Below, piece after piece: positions 33,333-40,811 of a stretch of 64,000 bases of DNA. The notes beneath the pieces are model-generated. The model had not been told where the DNA came from. It did not search any database and was given only the letters and a program-made list of their open reading frames with translations. The stretch covers positions 1 to 64,000 of the forward strand of contig JBAZZJ010000001.1 of assembly GCA_041658885.1 (NCBI GenBank), given 5' to 3'. Source of the stretch: VMGX01 sp041658885 (lineage in GTDB: Bacteria; Patescibacteriota; Minisyncoccia; Phycocordibacterales; 21-14-all-36-13). The stretch's first letter is position 1. Each line of letters begins with the position of its first letter. Both the position numbers and the translations under genes were made by a program.

Positions 33333-34217
33333 ATGAAATCTTTAAGAGAAATAATAGAAGAAGCAGAAAAAAGAGGCGTAGCAATCGGACATTTTAATAT
33401 CTCAAATATTGAGGGGCTACACGCTGTTTTTAACGCATCTAAAAAACTTAACTCGCCGGTAATAATTGGAGTTTCAGAAGGTGAAAGAGATTTTATTGGT
33501 ATAAAACAAGTCGTAGCACTTGTAAAAAGTTTGAGAGAGGAAAATGATTATCCTATTTTTTTGAATGCCGACCACACATATTCATTTGAAAGAGCTAAAG
33601 AAGTAGTAGATGCAGGTTTTGATTCCGTGATTTTTGATGGAGCAAAATTAAGTACTGAAGAAAATATAAAAATAACAAAACAATGTGTTGAATATGCTAA
33701 AAAAATTAATCCAGAAATTTTAGTTGAAGCAGAGCTCGGATTTATAGGTTCATCATCAAAAATTTTAGATAAAATACCAGAAAATGTAAATTTAGACAAA
33801 GACTCACTCACCAAGCCGGAAGAAGCGAAAGAATTTGTCAAACAAACAGGAATTGATTTGTTTGCTCCAGCAGTTGGAAATATTCATGGAATGTTAGGAC
33901 TTGGGAAAGACCCATCTTTAAATATAGAACTTATAAAAAAAATAAGAAAAGAAGCGGGAGTACCACTGGTTCTTCATGGTGGTTCTGGAACAAGCGACGA
34001 AGATTTTAAAAAGGCAATAAAAGCAGGAATTTCAATAATTCATATAAATACAGAATTAAGAGTTGCTTATAAAAACGCGGTTCAATTATCACTTCAAGAA
34101 AACCCAGACGAAATAGCCCCATATAAAATAATGAAGGGCGTTGTGTTGGCAATGGAAAAAGTTGTTGAGGAAAAACTCAAACTATTTAACTTTCAAGACA
34201 CAAATGAACGCAGATAA
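33333..34217 (+). CDS. fba: Class II fructose-bisphosphate aldolase
   Basis: Zinc-dependent cleavage of fructose 1,6-bisphosphate to triose phosphates. Metal and phosphate motifs are present: NADHTYSFE (catalytic Asp and metal His), VEAELGFIGSSS, APAVGNIHGML (metal His) and LHGGSGTSDEDF (metal His and phosphate loop). At 294 residues it is of normal short class II length. The last residues (about NERR) and the stop codon come from an AACGCAGATAA dispersed repeat that has replaced or extended the native end. A leaderless -10 box lies upstream. Tagatose-bisphosphate aldolase is a close alternative. Confidence 0.9.
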   Translation: MKSLREIIEEAEKRGVAIGHFNISNIEGLHAVFNASKKLNSPVIIGVSEGERDFIGIKQVVALVKSLREENDYPIFLNADHTYSFERAKEVVDAGFDSVIFDGAKLSTEENIKITKQCVEYAKKINPEILVEAELGFIGSSSKILDKIPENVNLDKDSLTKPEEAKEFVKQTGIDLFAPAVGNIHGMLGLGKDPSLNIELIKKIRKEAGVPLVLHGGSGTSDEDFKKAIKAGISIIHINTELRVAYKNAVQLSLQENPDEIAPYKIMKGVVLAMEKVVEEKLKLFNFQDTNERR

Positions 34218-34299
34218 AAAATCGCAGATTCACCCCGTTAAATCCTGCGAAGCAGGAATTTTGCCAAAGGCAAAATTATTTAACAGGGTAAACGCAGAT
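34204..34299. repeat. AACGCAGAT repeats flanking a CCCCGTTAAAT palindromic element
   Basis: The element (34232-34289) has an outer stem ACCCCGTTAAAT / ATTTAACAGGGT and two inner hairpins, TCCTGC GAA GCAGGA and ATTTTGCC AAA GGCAAAAT. It is sequence-identical to the one inside pheS. AACGCAGAT lies on both sides. Confidence 0.85.
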
Positions 34300-34326
34300 G
34301 CGATTTTTAATAATATTTTTTATTTT

Positions 34327-34368
34327 AAGAAACACTTTCTAATTCGCGCGAATTAGAAAGTGTTTCTT
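34327..34368. repeat. Perfect 42-bp palindrome
   Basis: 34327-34347 is the exact reverse complement of 34348-34368, centred on AATTCGC|GCGAATT. Between fba and rplY; possible terminator or cruciform. Confidence 0.85.
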
Positions 34369-34420
34369 TATCCTTTGCTTCCTTATTTTATTGTTTTATT
34401 GCTTTCTTGATTATTTTCTG

Positions 34421-34426
34421 TATAAT
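34421..34426 (+). promoter_or_regulatory. -10 box of rplY
   Basis: CTGTATAAT, 9 bases before the ATG at 34436; a TTG 45 bases further upstream in the same frame lies before this box and is therefore unlikely to be the start. Confidence 0.6.
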
Positions 34427-34435
34427 TTTGCAGAC

Positions 34436-35089
34436 ATGAAAACGTTAGAAGTTAAAAAAAGAGAGGGAAATAAAATAGAGCAAATAAAAAAGGATGGGAA
34501 TATCCTTGCTGTTTATTATGGTAAAAAAACGGAATCAACCCCCATCTCAATTTCTATGGTTGAATTTAAGAAAATGTGGAAAGAAGTTGGAGAATCTGGA
34601 GTTTTTAATATAAAAGATGGAAATAAAGAAATGCAGGCTCTTATACATAATGTTCAATTACATCCAGTTTCGGACGAACCAATACATGTAGATTTTTATA
34701 TAATAGAAAAAGGGCAAACCGTAGAAGTTTCAATTCCAATAGAATTTTTTGGGGAATCACCAGCCGTGAAAAATCTTGGAGGAGTTTTGGTTAAAGTTTT
34801 GCATGAGATAGGGGTTGAAGCAGAACCAAAAGATTTACCACACGAAATTAAAGTAGATATATCAAGCTTGATTGATTTTGAATCAAGAATAACAATAAAA
34901 GATTTAAAATTTCCTGAAGGAGTTAAAAGCACTGAAGAACCCGATGAGGTTATAGCACTAGTATCTGAAGCAAAAGAAGAGGTAGAACCGGTAGTAGAGG
35001 TTGATTTATCATCAATAGAAGTTGAAAAGAAAGGTAAGGAAGAAAAAGAAGGAGAGGAAGTCGAGACCAAAGAGACAAAGAAAGAATAA
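34436..35089 (+). CDS. rplY: 50S ribosomal protein L25 (CTC form)
   Basis: Binds 5S rRNA in the large subunit. The 217-residue CTC-type protein has the N-terminal L25 domain (MKTLEVKKREGNKIEQIKKDGNI, VQLHPVSDEPIHVDFYII) and the C-terminal TL5 beta domain (GVLVKVLHEIGVEAEPKDLPHEIKVDIS), then a long acidic Glu/Lys tail. The start at 34436 is chosen because the -10 box lies between it and an upstream TTG. A GAGAGGC hairpin terminator follows. Confidence 0.93.
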   Translation: MKTLEVKKREGNKIEQIKKDGNILAVYYGKKTESTPISISMVEFKKMWKEVGESGVFNIKDGNKEMQALIHNVQLHPVSDEPIHVDFYIIEKGQTVEVSIPIEFFGESPAVKNLGGVLVKVLHEIGVEAEPKDLPHEIKVDISSLIDFESRITIKDLKFPEGVKSTEEPDEVIALVSEAKEEVEPVVEVDLSSIEVEKKGKEEKEGEEVETKETKKE

Positions 35090-35104
35090 AATATAATTAA
35101 TTAA

Positions 35105-35132
35105 AAAAGAGAGGCAAAGCCGCCTCTCTTTT
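35105..35132. terminator. Bidirectional terminator between convergent genes
   Basis: AAAAGAGAGGC/GCCTCTCTTTT, six-base loop; serves rplY and the minus-strand membrane gene. Confidence 0.85.
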
Positions 35133-35136
35133 AATT

Positions 35137-35526
35137 TTATAACACCCTTTCTTTAAATTTTTCTAAGAACGAATCTCTAACTAACACAAAGGCCATATAA
35201 ATTAGATAAAATGCCGTTGCTCCCAATATCATTAAATGAAGAACTTTGTCATTATTTTTTAATGGGAATTCACCTAATATTGTTACGATATTTAATGTAA
35301 GAATGGAAAGAATTAAAACAAGAGACCAAAGTATTTTAGATTCAAGGTCATATTGTAAAAAAACACTGAAACAAATAACATTAAATAAAAACACGAATGT
35401 GAACAATATTGGATTATTCACAAAATTTCCTTCCGCAAGGGCTGAACTTTCCATACTAATACCAAGTAAACATACAGAGAATAAAAGTGCATTTAGAAAT
35501 AACAATATGTAAAACATTGTTTTCAC
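35137..35526 (-). CDS. Four-helix membrane protein, unknown function
   Basis: Four hydrophobic segments fill most of this roughly 129-residue protein. The start is taken as the GTG at 35526 because GGAGG lies 4 bases upstream of it, one of the few clear Shine-Dalgarno sites in the window; the ATG at 35517 is 12 bases from it and also possible. No cysteines in pairs, no conserved charged motif and no family I recognise. It is convergent with rplY and divergent from the EnvC-like gene. Confidence 0.6.
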   Translation of the reverse strand: MKTMFYILLFLNALLFSVCLLGISMESSALAEGNFVNNPILFTFVFLFNVICFSVFLQYDLESKILWSLVLILSILTLNIVTILGEFPLKNNDKVLHLMILGATAFYLIYMAFVLVRDSFLEKFKERVL

Positions 35527-35625
35527 ATCACCTCCAATTTGTTTAAAGAACACTCATTTAAATTTAGACATAATATAGCACATATAAAAAATATTTAAAG
35601 TTTTCTTTTTATACTCTAAATTTAG

Positions 35626-35631
35626 TATAAT
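35626..35631 (+). promoter_or_regulatory. -10 box of the EnvC-like gene
   Basis: TTTAGTATAAT, 8 bases before the ATG at 35640; near-leaderless. Confidence 0.55.
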
Positions 35632-35639
35632 TAACTGAT

Positions 35640-36944
35640 ATGCGGAAATATTATTTTTCTTCATTTTTTATTTTGACGCTTTCTGTGTCTTTCTTTTTGA
35701 GTATACAAATGATTTTTGCTCAAACAGCTGAAGAACAAGTTGTTTCTCGTAGATATCAGCTTGAAACAGAATTATCAAAACTTGAAAAAGAAATACAAAT
35801 TCAACAACAAATTTTGGATACAAAAAAGAAAGACTCACAAACACTGGAAAGAGATATAGCTATTTTTGACGCCGATATAAAAAAATCCGAATTGAATATA
35901 AAAGCCAGAGAAATTGCCATATCAAAATTATCTGATGATATACGAGGAAAAGAAATAAAAATAATTTCCTTGGACGAAAAAATATTAAAAGAAAAAAGGT
36001 CTCTTGCGCAACTAATAAGAAAAAGGGATGAAATAGATTCTTTTTCTATGGTGGAAGTTATATTAAGTAATCAAAATCTTTCAGATTTTTTTGAGGACAT
36101 AGATATGTTTTCATCAATAGAATCAGCGCTCTCGGATTCTTTTTCACAAATAGAACAAACAAAAAATGTAACAAATATTCAAAAAGAATCATTGATAGAT
36201 AAAAGACAACAGGAAATAGAACTTAAAGAGATACAATTACTTGAAAAAAAGAAAATTGAATCACAAAAAGCAGAAAAGAAACAAATTCTTGATATAAGTA
36301 AGGGGCAAGAAGCTGTCTATCAAAAAATACTAAAGGATAAACAAAAATCAGTAGCCGAAATTCGTTCGGAACTCTTCACATTAAGAGGCTCAACGGCTAT
36401 TTCTTTTGAAAAAGCTTATGGATATGCAACTTTAGCTGGCAAAAAAACAGGTGTAAGGCCCGCATTGATTTTAGGAGTTATAGCCGAGGAATCAAATCTT
36501 GGACAAAATGTTGGAACGGGAAATTGGAAAACGGATATGCACCCAACAAGAGACAGGCCAGTTTTTGAGCAAATTTGTAAAAGACTTGGATGTAATCCGG
36601 ATACAATGCCAGTCTCAAAAAAACCTTGGTATGGTTGGGGTGGCGCAATGGGACCGGCTCAATTTATTCCTTCAACATGGATTTTGTACGAAGACAGAAT
36701 TTCAAGATTAACTGGGCACACTCCTCCGAATCCGTGGGATCCTTTTGACGCGTTTGTAGCTTCTGCGATGTTGTTATCTGACAACGGGGCTTCAAAGGGA
36801 ACAAGAACAGCTGAAAGACTTTCCGCGTTAAGATATTTTGCTGGTTGGACCAACGCGACAAAATCGGCTTATTCCTTTTATGGAGATGAAGTTATGGATT
36901 TGGCTGATATGTATCAGAAACAAATTGATATTTTGAATCAGTAA
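35640..36944 (+). CDS. EnvC/CwlO-like coiled coil fused to a lytic transglycosylase
   Basis: A 434-residue exported protein: signal peptide (residues 1-28, ending MIFAQ), a long two-stranded coiled coil with heptads (about 30-250) of the EnvC/PcsB type, and a C-terminal lysozyme-like transglycosylase domain. In the latter, GVIAEESNLG holds the probable catalytic Glu283 or 284 and GGAMGPAQFIPSTW (from 334) is the substrate-binding signature. EnvC and PcsB coiled coils are the usual targets of FtsEX; here the coiled coil carries its own wall-cleaving enzyme, so FtsEX (10881-12649) may switch it directly. That link is an inference from family behaviour. Confidence 0.82.
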   Translation: MRKYYFSSFFILTLSVSFFLSIQMIFAQTAEEQVVSRRYQLETELSKLEKEIQIQQQILDTKKKDSQTLERDIAIFDADIKKSELNIKAREIAISKLSDDIRGKEIKIISLDEKILKEKRSLAQLIRKRDEIDSFSMVEVILSNQNLSDFFEDIDMFSSIESALSDSFSQIEQTKNVTNIQKESLIDKRQQEIELKEIQLLEKKKIESQKAEKKQILDISKGQEAVYQKILKDKQKSVAEIRSELFTLRGSTAISFEKAYGYATLAGKKTGVRPALILGVIAEESNLGQNVGTGNWKTDMHPTRDRPVFEQICKRLGCNPDTMPVSKKPWYGWGGAMGPAQFIPSTWILYEDRISRLTGHTPPNPWDPFDAFVASAMLLSDNGASKGTRTAERLSALRYFAGWTNATKSAYSFYGDEVMDLADMYQKQIDILNQ

Positions 36945-36988
36945 TCTGTTTTTGCTTTTTTTATTCTTTATGATATCCTAATTTGGTC

Positions 36989-37282
36989 ATGAAAAAGGAT
37001 ATTCATCCAAAATATTACCCAAAAGCAAAAGTCACTTGTGCTTGCGGAAATAAGTTTGAGATAGGCTCCACACTAGAAAAAATAGATGTGGAGATTTGTA
37101 GTGCCTGCCATCCTTTTTATACTGGTAATGAAAAGATCGTTGATACTGCAGGAAGAGTTGAAAAATTCAAAGCAAGAATGGCAAAAGCTGATACAAAGAA
37201 AAAAGTCGGCCTTAGGCCGATCGTCCTTGGGACGAAAATTAAAAAACCAACCGTTAAGAAAACTCCAAAAAATAAGAAATAA
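36989..37282 (+). CDS. rpmE: 50S ribosomal protein L31
   Basis: L31 of the zinc-binding type: KKDIHPKYYPKAKVTCACGNKFEIGST and EICSACHPFYTG supply the cysteines, and DTAGRVEKFKARM is the conserved end of the core. A Lys-rich extension of about 30 residues follows (97 residues in total, longer than the usual 70). The ATG at 36989 is preferred over an in-frame TTG at 36983 because a TGATATCCT -10-like box ends 9 bases before it. A hairpin terminator follows. Confidence 0.92.
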   Translation: MKKDIHPKYYPKAKVTCACGNKFEIGSTLEKIDVEICSACHPFYTGNEKIVDTAGRVEKFKARMAKADTKKKVGLRPIVLGTKIKKPTVKKTPKNKK

Positions 37283-37291
37283 GTATTAAAC

Positions 37292-37327
37292 AAAAAGCGT
37301 ATCTGTTTTCAAAACGGAACGCTTTTT
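37292..37327 (+). terminator. Terminator after rpmE
   Basis: AAAAAGCG/CGCTTTTT with an inner CTGTTTT/AAAACGG stem. Confidence 0.75.
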
Positions 37328-37333
37328 ATGTTA

Positions 37334-37339
37334 TATAAT
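37334..37339 (+). promoter_or_regulatory. -10 box of prfA
   Basis: TATAAT ending 6 bases before the left ATG of the palindromic element (37346). The present start codon is 127 bases further on, so this promoter fits the original, pre-insertion start. Confidence 0.6.
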
Positions 37340-37345
37340 ATAAAT

Positions 37346-37477
37346 ATGGATCCCGTTAGAAATAAAACACGGGACAAGCAGATAAAAACAAATAGAATGT
37401 GAACGATAGTATCAAACAAAAATTATAAATTAACTCACGGAAATGCTTTTGGCAATTCCGATTTCTAACGGGATGAA
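37346..37477. repeat. Start-codon palindromic element, type A copy 3
   Basis: ATGGA at 37346 and ATGAA at 37473. Arms TCCCGTTAGAAAT / ATTTCTAACGGGA, hairpin CGGAAATGC/GCAATTCCG before the right arm as in the 29838 copy. The left ATG opens an 18-codon frame starting MDPVRN. Confidence 0.88.
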
Positions 37478-38432
37478 TAATATTGAAGAATTAAAAAAGA
37501 ATCCGAAAACAAGTTTTCTTGTTAAAGAATATGAACGCCTACAAAAAGAAGAAGGCAGTCTTTCAGATATGATTAAAAAGGATTCAAATTTAAAGGAACT
37601 TGCTGAAAATGAAATTCAATCAATAAAAATTCAAAAAGATGGGATAGAAAAACAAGTTGAAGAAATTTTGAAAACAGAAATTGAAGAAGAAGAGTTTCCT
37701 AATGAAATAATTATGGAGATTCGAGCCGGCGCTGGTGGGGACGAAGCATCTATTTTTGCTGAGAATTTAGCAAATATGTATGAAAAATTTTCTGTACTAA
37801 ATGGATGGAGTTTTAAAAAAATAGACGAATCAAAGAGTGCATCCGGTGGTTATAAAGAAGTGTCTTTTGAAATAAAAGGTAAAGATGTTTATAAAAAAAT
37901 GCGTTTTGAAACAGGAGTACACAGAGTACAAAGAATTCCAGTTACAGAAAAGTCGGGGAGAATACACACATCAACAGCTTCCGTTGCAGTATTGCCAATT
38001 GGAAAAAAGAAAACGATTGAAATCAATCCTTCAGATATTGAAATGGAATTTTCTCGCTCTGGAGGCGCTGGTGGACAAAATGTAAACAAAGTTGAAACGG
38101 CGGTTCGTCTTATACATAAACCAACGGGTATTGCAGTTAGGTGCACAGAGGAAAGAAGTCAGTTAAAAAATAGAGAAAAGGCAATGAGTATTTTACAAGC
38201 AAAACTTGAAGTGCTTCACGAGGAAGAAGAAGCAAAAAAGCTATCTTCTGAAAGAAAATCACAGATAGGGACGGCCGACAGGTCTGAAAAAATAAGAACA
38301 TATAATTATTTACAAGACAGAATTACGGACCATAGAATTAAAAAATCGTGGCATAACATAGAAAGCATAATGGCTGGTTATATAGAAGATATGATAAGTG
38401 AATTTGAAAATTTAGAAACAAAAATAGAGTAA
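37473..38432 (+). CDS. prfA: Peptide chain release factor 1
   Basis: Recognises UAA and UAG. The PVT tripeptide (RIPVTEKSGRIHTST) marks RF1, and GGQ is at residues 200-202 (SRSGGAGGQNVNK). The C-terminal SERKSQIGTADRSEKIRTYNYLQDRITDHRI is normal. At 319 residues it is about 40 shorter than E. coli RF1, through a trimmed domain 1. The start at 37473 is provided by the right edge of a palindromic element; an ATG at 37443 in frame would add AIPISNGM-type residues, which are element sequence shared with the tktA leader. Confidence 0.95.
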   Translation: MNNIEELKKNPKTSFLVKEYERLQKEEGSLSDMIKKDSNLKELAENEIQSIKIQKDGIEKQVEEILKTEIEEEEFPNEIIMEIRAGAGGDEASIFAENLANMYEKFSVLNGWSFKKIDESKSASGGYKEVSFEIKGKDVYKKMRFETGVHRVQRIPVTEKSGRIHTSTASVAVLPIGKKKTIEINPSDIEMEFSRSGGAGGQNVNKVETAVRLIHKPTGIAVRCTEERSQLKNREKAMSILQAKLEVLHEEEEAKKLSSERKSQIGTADRSEKIRTYNYLQDRITDHRIKKSWHNIESIMAGYIEDMISEFENLETKIE

Positions 38433-38434
38433 TT

Positions 38435-38539
38435 ATCCCTCCCTACTTTTGTTCCTGATTTTAAACACATTTTTAACCAGGCAAACTTTCCTGTCATTTG
38501 GTATTGAATTGTAGATTAGTTACAAAAGTAGAGAGGGAT
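38435..38539. repeat. Palindromic element after prfA
   Basis: 18-bp arms ATCCCTCCCTACTTTTGT / ACAAAAGTAGAGAGGGAT with one mismatch, starting 2 bases after the prfA stop. The inside has CCTG/CAGG hairpin sequence and no ORF. Confidence 0.75.
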
Positions 38540-38639
38540 TCTCAAAAAATATAGTCACTTCGTTCCTTATTTTTTGGGAAAACCATCTTGCAAAATAAGA
38601 ATTATTTTGGTAAACTTCTGCGGTATATAAATTTAAAAA

Positions 38640-39347
38640 ATGGAAAATAAGGTAGAAAAAATAGGAGAAAATGATCTTATAAAACAGATGTTTAAATCTG
38701 GGGCCCATTACGCTTATTCAAAATCAAAAAGACACCCATCAGCCAAAAAATATATATTTGGTGCAAAGAACAAGGTGGAAATTTTTGACTTAGAAAAAAC
38801 TGAAAAAATGCTTGAAGAAGCAAAAGAATTTATTAAATCTGTTGTTAATAGCGGGAAACAGGTTCTTTTTATTTCAGGCAAAAGCGAGGTTAAAAACATT
38901 CTTCAATATTCTGCAGATTTAGTATCACAACCGTACGTTATTAGGAGATGGATAGGCGGAACACTCACAAACTTTTCAGAAGTAAGAAAAAGAGTAAAAA
39001 AACTTGTTGATATGAAAACAAAAAAAGAGAAAGGGGAATATGTGAAATATACAAAAAAGGAAAGATTGCTTTTTGATAGAGAAATCAAAAAGTTAGAAGA
39101 AAATTTTGGTGGAATTATATCAATGGAAAGTCTCCCAGGTGCTATTTTTGTTATAGATTCAAAAAGAGAAAAAAGCGCAGTGAGCGAAGCAATAATGAAA
39201 AAAATTCCTATAATAAGTCTTTCAAATTCAGATTGTGATTTTGATGTAATAAATTATCCAATTCCAGCGAATGATGCATCTATATCAAGTATTACTTTTT
39301 TTGTAAATCAAATTATAGAAGTTTGTAAAGTATCTCAAACCAAGTAA
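38640..39347 (+). CDS. rpsB: 30S ribosomal protein S2
   Basis: A 235-residue S2: LIKQMFKSGAHYAYSKSKRHPSAKKYIFG at the N-terminus, RRWIGGTLTNFSEVRKRVKKL centrally and the conserved YPIPANDASISSITFFVNQI at the end. Several signature positions differ from the E. coli form (for example GAHYAY for GVHFGH). tsf follows after 43 bases, the usual bacterial rpsB-tsf pairing. The 5' region of about 100 bases includes a hairpin CAAAAAATATA/TTATTTTTTG. Confidence 0.92.
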   Translation: MENKVEKIGENDLIKQMFKSGAHYAYSKSKRHPSAKKYIFGAKNKVEIFDLEKTEKMLEEAKEFIKSVVNSGKQVLFISGKSEVKNILQYSADLVSQPYVIRRWIGGTLTNFSEVRKRVKKLVDMKTKKEKGEYVKYTKKERLLFDREIKKLEENFGGIISMESLPGAIFVIDSKREKSAVSEAIMKKIPIISLSNSDCDFDVINYPIPANDASISSITFFVNQIIEVCKVSQTK

Positions 39348-39390
39348 AACTTTTTAATAAAGAACCTCATTTGTATTTAATTTTTAAAAT

Positions 39391-39975
39391 ATGATTACTA
39401 CAGAACTCATAAAAGAACTACGCGATAAAACTGGCGTTTCTATAATGCAGTGCAAAAAGGCGTTGGAAAGTGTTGGCGGAGACATTGAAAAAGCAATAGT
39501 TGTTTTAAAAAAGAAGGGAAGTGAAACAGCTTCAAAAAAGTCAGATAGAAAAATAGGCGCTGGAGTGATATCAACATATGTTCATATGGATACAATAGGA
39601 ACTATGGTTGAATTAGTTTGTGAGACTGATTTTGTTGCAAGAAATAAAGAATTTAAGGATTTAGCATATAATATAGCAATGCAGGTTGCAGCAATGAACC
39701 CAACCTTTATAAAGATGGAAGAAATAACAGAAAAAGACAAAAAAACCGCATCAGAAGTCTTTGAAAATGAAATAAAGGATAAACCAAAAGAACTTCAGGA
39801 GAAAATTTTGGGGGGTAAATTGCTTTCTTATTTTAAAGATAAGGTTTTACTTGAACAGAGTTTTATAAAAGATCCTGATAATACAATAAAAAATCTTATA
39901 GAATCAGCAACACAAAAATTCGGAGAAAAAATAGAAATAACAAGATTTGTTCGTTTTTCACTTCTAGATAAATAA
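39391..39975 (+). CDS. tsf: Elongation factor Ts (short form)
   Basis: Nucleotide exchange factor for EF-Tu. N-terminal UBA-like ELIKELRDKTGVSIMQCKKALESVGGDIEKAIVVLKKKG, then the core with VELVCETDFVARNKEFKDLAYNIAMQVAA (the TDFV segment contacts EF-Tu). At 194 residues it has one core subdomain only, as in mitochondrial-length or Thermus EF-Ts, rather than the 283 residues of E. coli. A small membrane-anchored hypothetical gene starts 6 bases downstream. Confidence 0.95.
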   Translation: MITTELIKELRDKTGVSIMQCKKALESVGGDIEKAIVVLKKKGSETASKKSDRKIGAGVISTYVHMDTIGTMVELVCETDFVARNKEFKDLAYNIAMQVAAMNPTFIKMEEITEKDKKTASEVFENEIKDKPKELQEKILGGKLLSYFKDKVLLEQSFIKDPDNTIKNLIESATQKFGEKIEITRFVRFSLLDK

Positions 39976-39981
39976 TTTTTT

Positions 39982-40410
39982 ATGACAAGTTATATATTAT
40001 TTATAATATCTTTGTTGGGTATATCTATTTTGTTTTCTATTAAGATTCTTGAAACGGAAAAGGGGAGAGTTGTTATTTCAGAAGATATAAAAAATCATTT
40101 AGAAAAAAAGACAAGAAAACATCTTTCAATTTTATATATATTTGCCTCACATTTTAATAAGAGAACAATGTTAAGAGTTTCTAAATTAGTTTATGAGGAG
40201 TTAAAATATTTTTTGTTTAAAATTTATGATGATTTAATAAAAAGAGTAAAAAATAGTGATTTAAAAATAATAAAAATAATCAGAGGAGAAAAGACACTAA
40301 CAAAGAAAGGAAGCATATCGCCATTTCTTAGCAACATAGCCGAATTTAAAAAGGAAAATAATTTAGGCGAAAATAAAGACAACGAGGATTTAAGTAAGTT
40401 TGAAAATTAG
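39982..40410 (+). CDS. Membrane-anchored hypothetical protein
   Basis: A 142-residue protein with one N-terminal membrane helix (residues 3-22, SYILFIISLLGISILFSI) and a basic helical domain (LEKKTRKHLSILYIFASHFNKRTMLRVSKLVYEELKYFLF). The 6-base gap to tsf implies co-transcription with rpsB-tsf. I recognise no family. Its strong positive charge beside the membrane could suit nucleic-acid or ribosome binding, but this is only a composition argument. Confidence 0.6.
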   Translation: MTSYILFIISLLGISILFSIKILETEKGRVVISEDIKNHLEKKTRKHLSILYIFASHFNKRTMLRVSKLVYEELKYFLFKIYDDLIKRVKNSDLKIIKIIRGEKTLTKKGSISPFLSNIAEFKKENNLGENKDNEDLSKFEN

Positions 40411-40530
40411 ATTGAAACGTAACAAGTTAAAAATAAAAGCTTTACTCGCTTTATTAGAATCTGTTATCATGCCAAAATAAATTTATATTTTGCCGGCATA
40501 GCTCAGTTGGCAGAGCGCCACTTTTGCTCG

Positions 40531-40690
40531 CCCCGTTAGAACTTTTTGTGATATTGTTTTCAAGTAAGTAGGGATTTGTTTATTTTTTGCCACTTTAGCT
40601 CAGTTGGTAGAGCAACGGTTTTGTAAACCGTAGGTCGTCGGTCCGAATCCGACAAGTGGCTCCAAAATTTAAAAGTTCTAACGGAGTAAA
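40531..40690 (+). repeat. tRNA-carrying palindromic element in a tRNA-Thr gene, copy 2
   Basis: Arms CCCCGTTAGAACTTTT (40531-40546) and AAAAGTTCTAACGGAG (40671-40686), one mismatch, then TAAA. The CGTTAGAA end is the same as that of the start-codon elements at 16808, 29838 and 37346. Confidence 0.75.
40589..40664 (+). tRNA. tRNA-Thr (TGT), nested inside another tRNA
   Basis: Complete: acceptor GCCACTT/AAGTGGC, D-arm GCTC AGTTGGTA GAGC, anticodon stem ACGGT/ACCGT with loop TTTGTAA, T-arm GTCGG TCCGAAT CCGAC, discriminator T, CCA encoded (40662-40664). Confidence 0.92.
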
Positions 40691-40759
40691 TGGATGTCCG
40701 GGGTTCGAATCCTCGTGCCGGCTCCAAAAGTTTTGAATAGATGTTGAGTATTTTATATT

Positions 40760-40795
40760 AAATTCACATATACGCCATGGCGTATATGTGAATTT
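40760..40795. repeat. Perfect 36-bp palindrome with ATACGCCATGGCGTAT core
   Basis: Same core as at 7155 and 41192, centred on CCA|TGG. It lies just upstream of the -10 box of the Cas2-like gene. Confidence 0.85.
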
Positions 40796-40798
40796 TGG

Positions 40799-40804
40799 TA
40801 TAAT
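40799..40804 (+). promoter_or_regulatory. -10 box of the Cas2-like gene (leaderless)
   Basis: TTTGGTATAAT, 7 bases before the ATG at 40812. The palindrome at 40760-40795 would cover the -35 region, so a dimeric regulator could block this promoter. Confidence 0.6.
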
Positions 40805-40811
40805 AACCGTA

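Larger units (their letters stand above)
40492..40723 (+). pseudogene. tRNA-Thr-like gene interrupted in the anticodon loop
   Basis: Outer acceptor GCCGGCA/TGCCGGC, D-arm GCTC AGTTGGCA GAGC and T-arm CGGGG TTCGAAT CCTCG are intact, with discriminator T and encoded CCA, as for the other Thr tRNAs here. The anticodon arm is split: CCACTTTTG on the left (to about 40526) and TAAATGG on the right (from about 40687). Joining them gives loop TTTGTAA, anticodon TGT, but one stem base is missing. The interruption holds a palindromic element with a complete tRNA-Thr (TGT). Probably a dead outer copy replaced by the inner one. Confidence 0.6.

Noticed and set aside
34141..34356. 71-codon ORF containing HPVKSCEAGILPKAKLFN
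   Set aside because: It starts inside fba in another frame and is mainly translated repeat DNA; the identical peptide in PheS is explained by the shared element.
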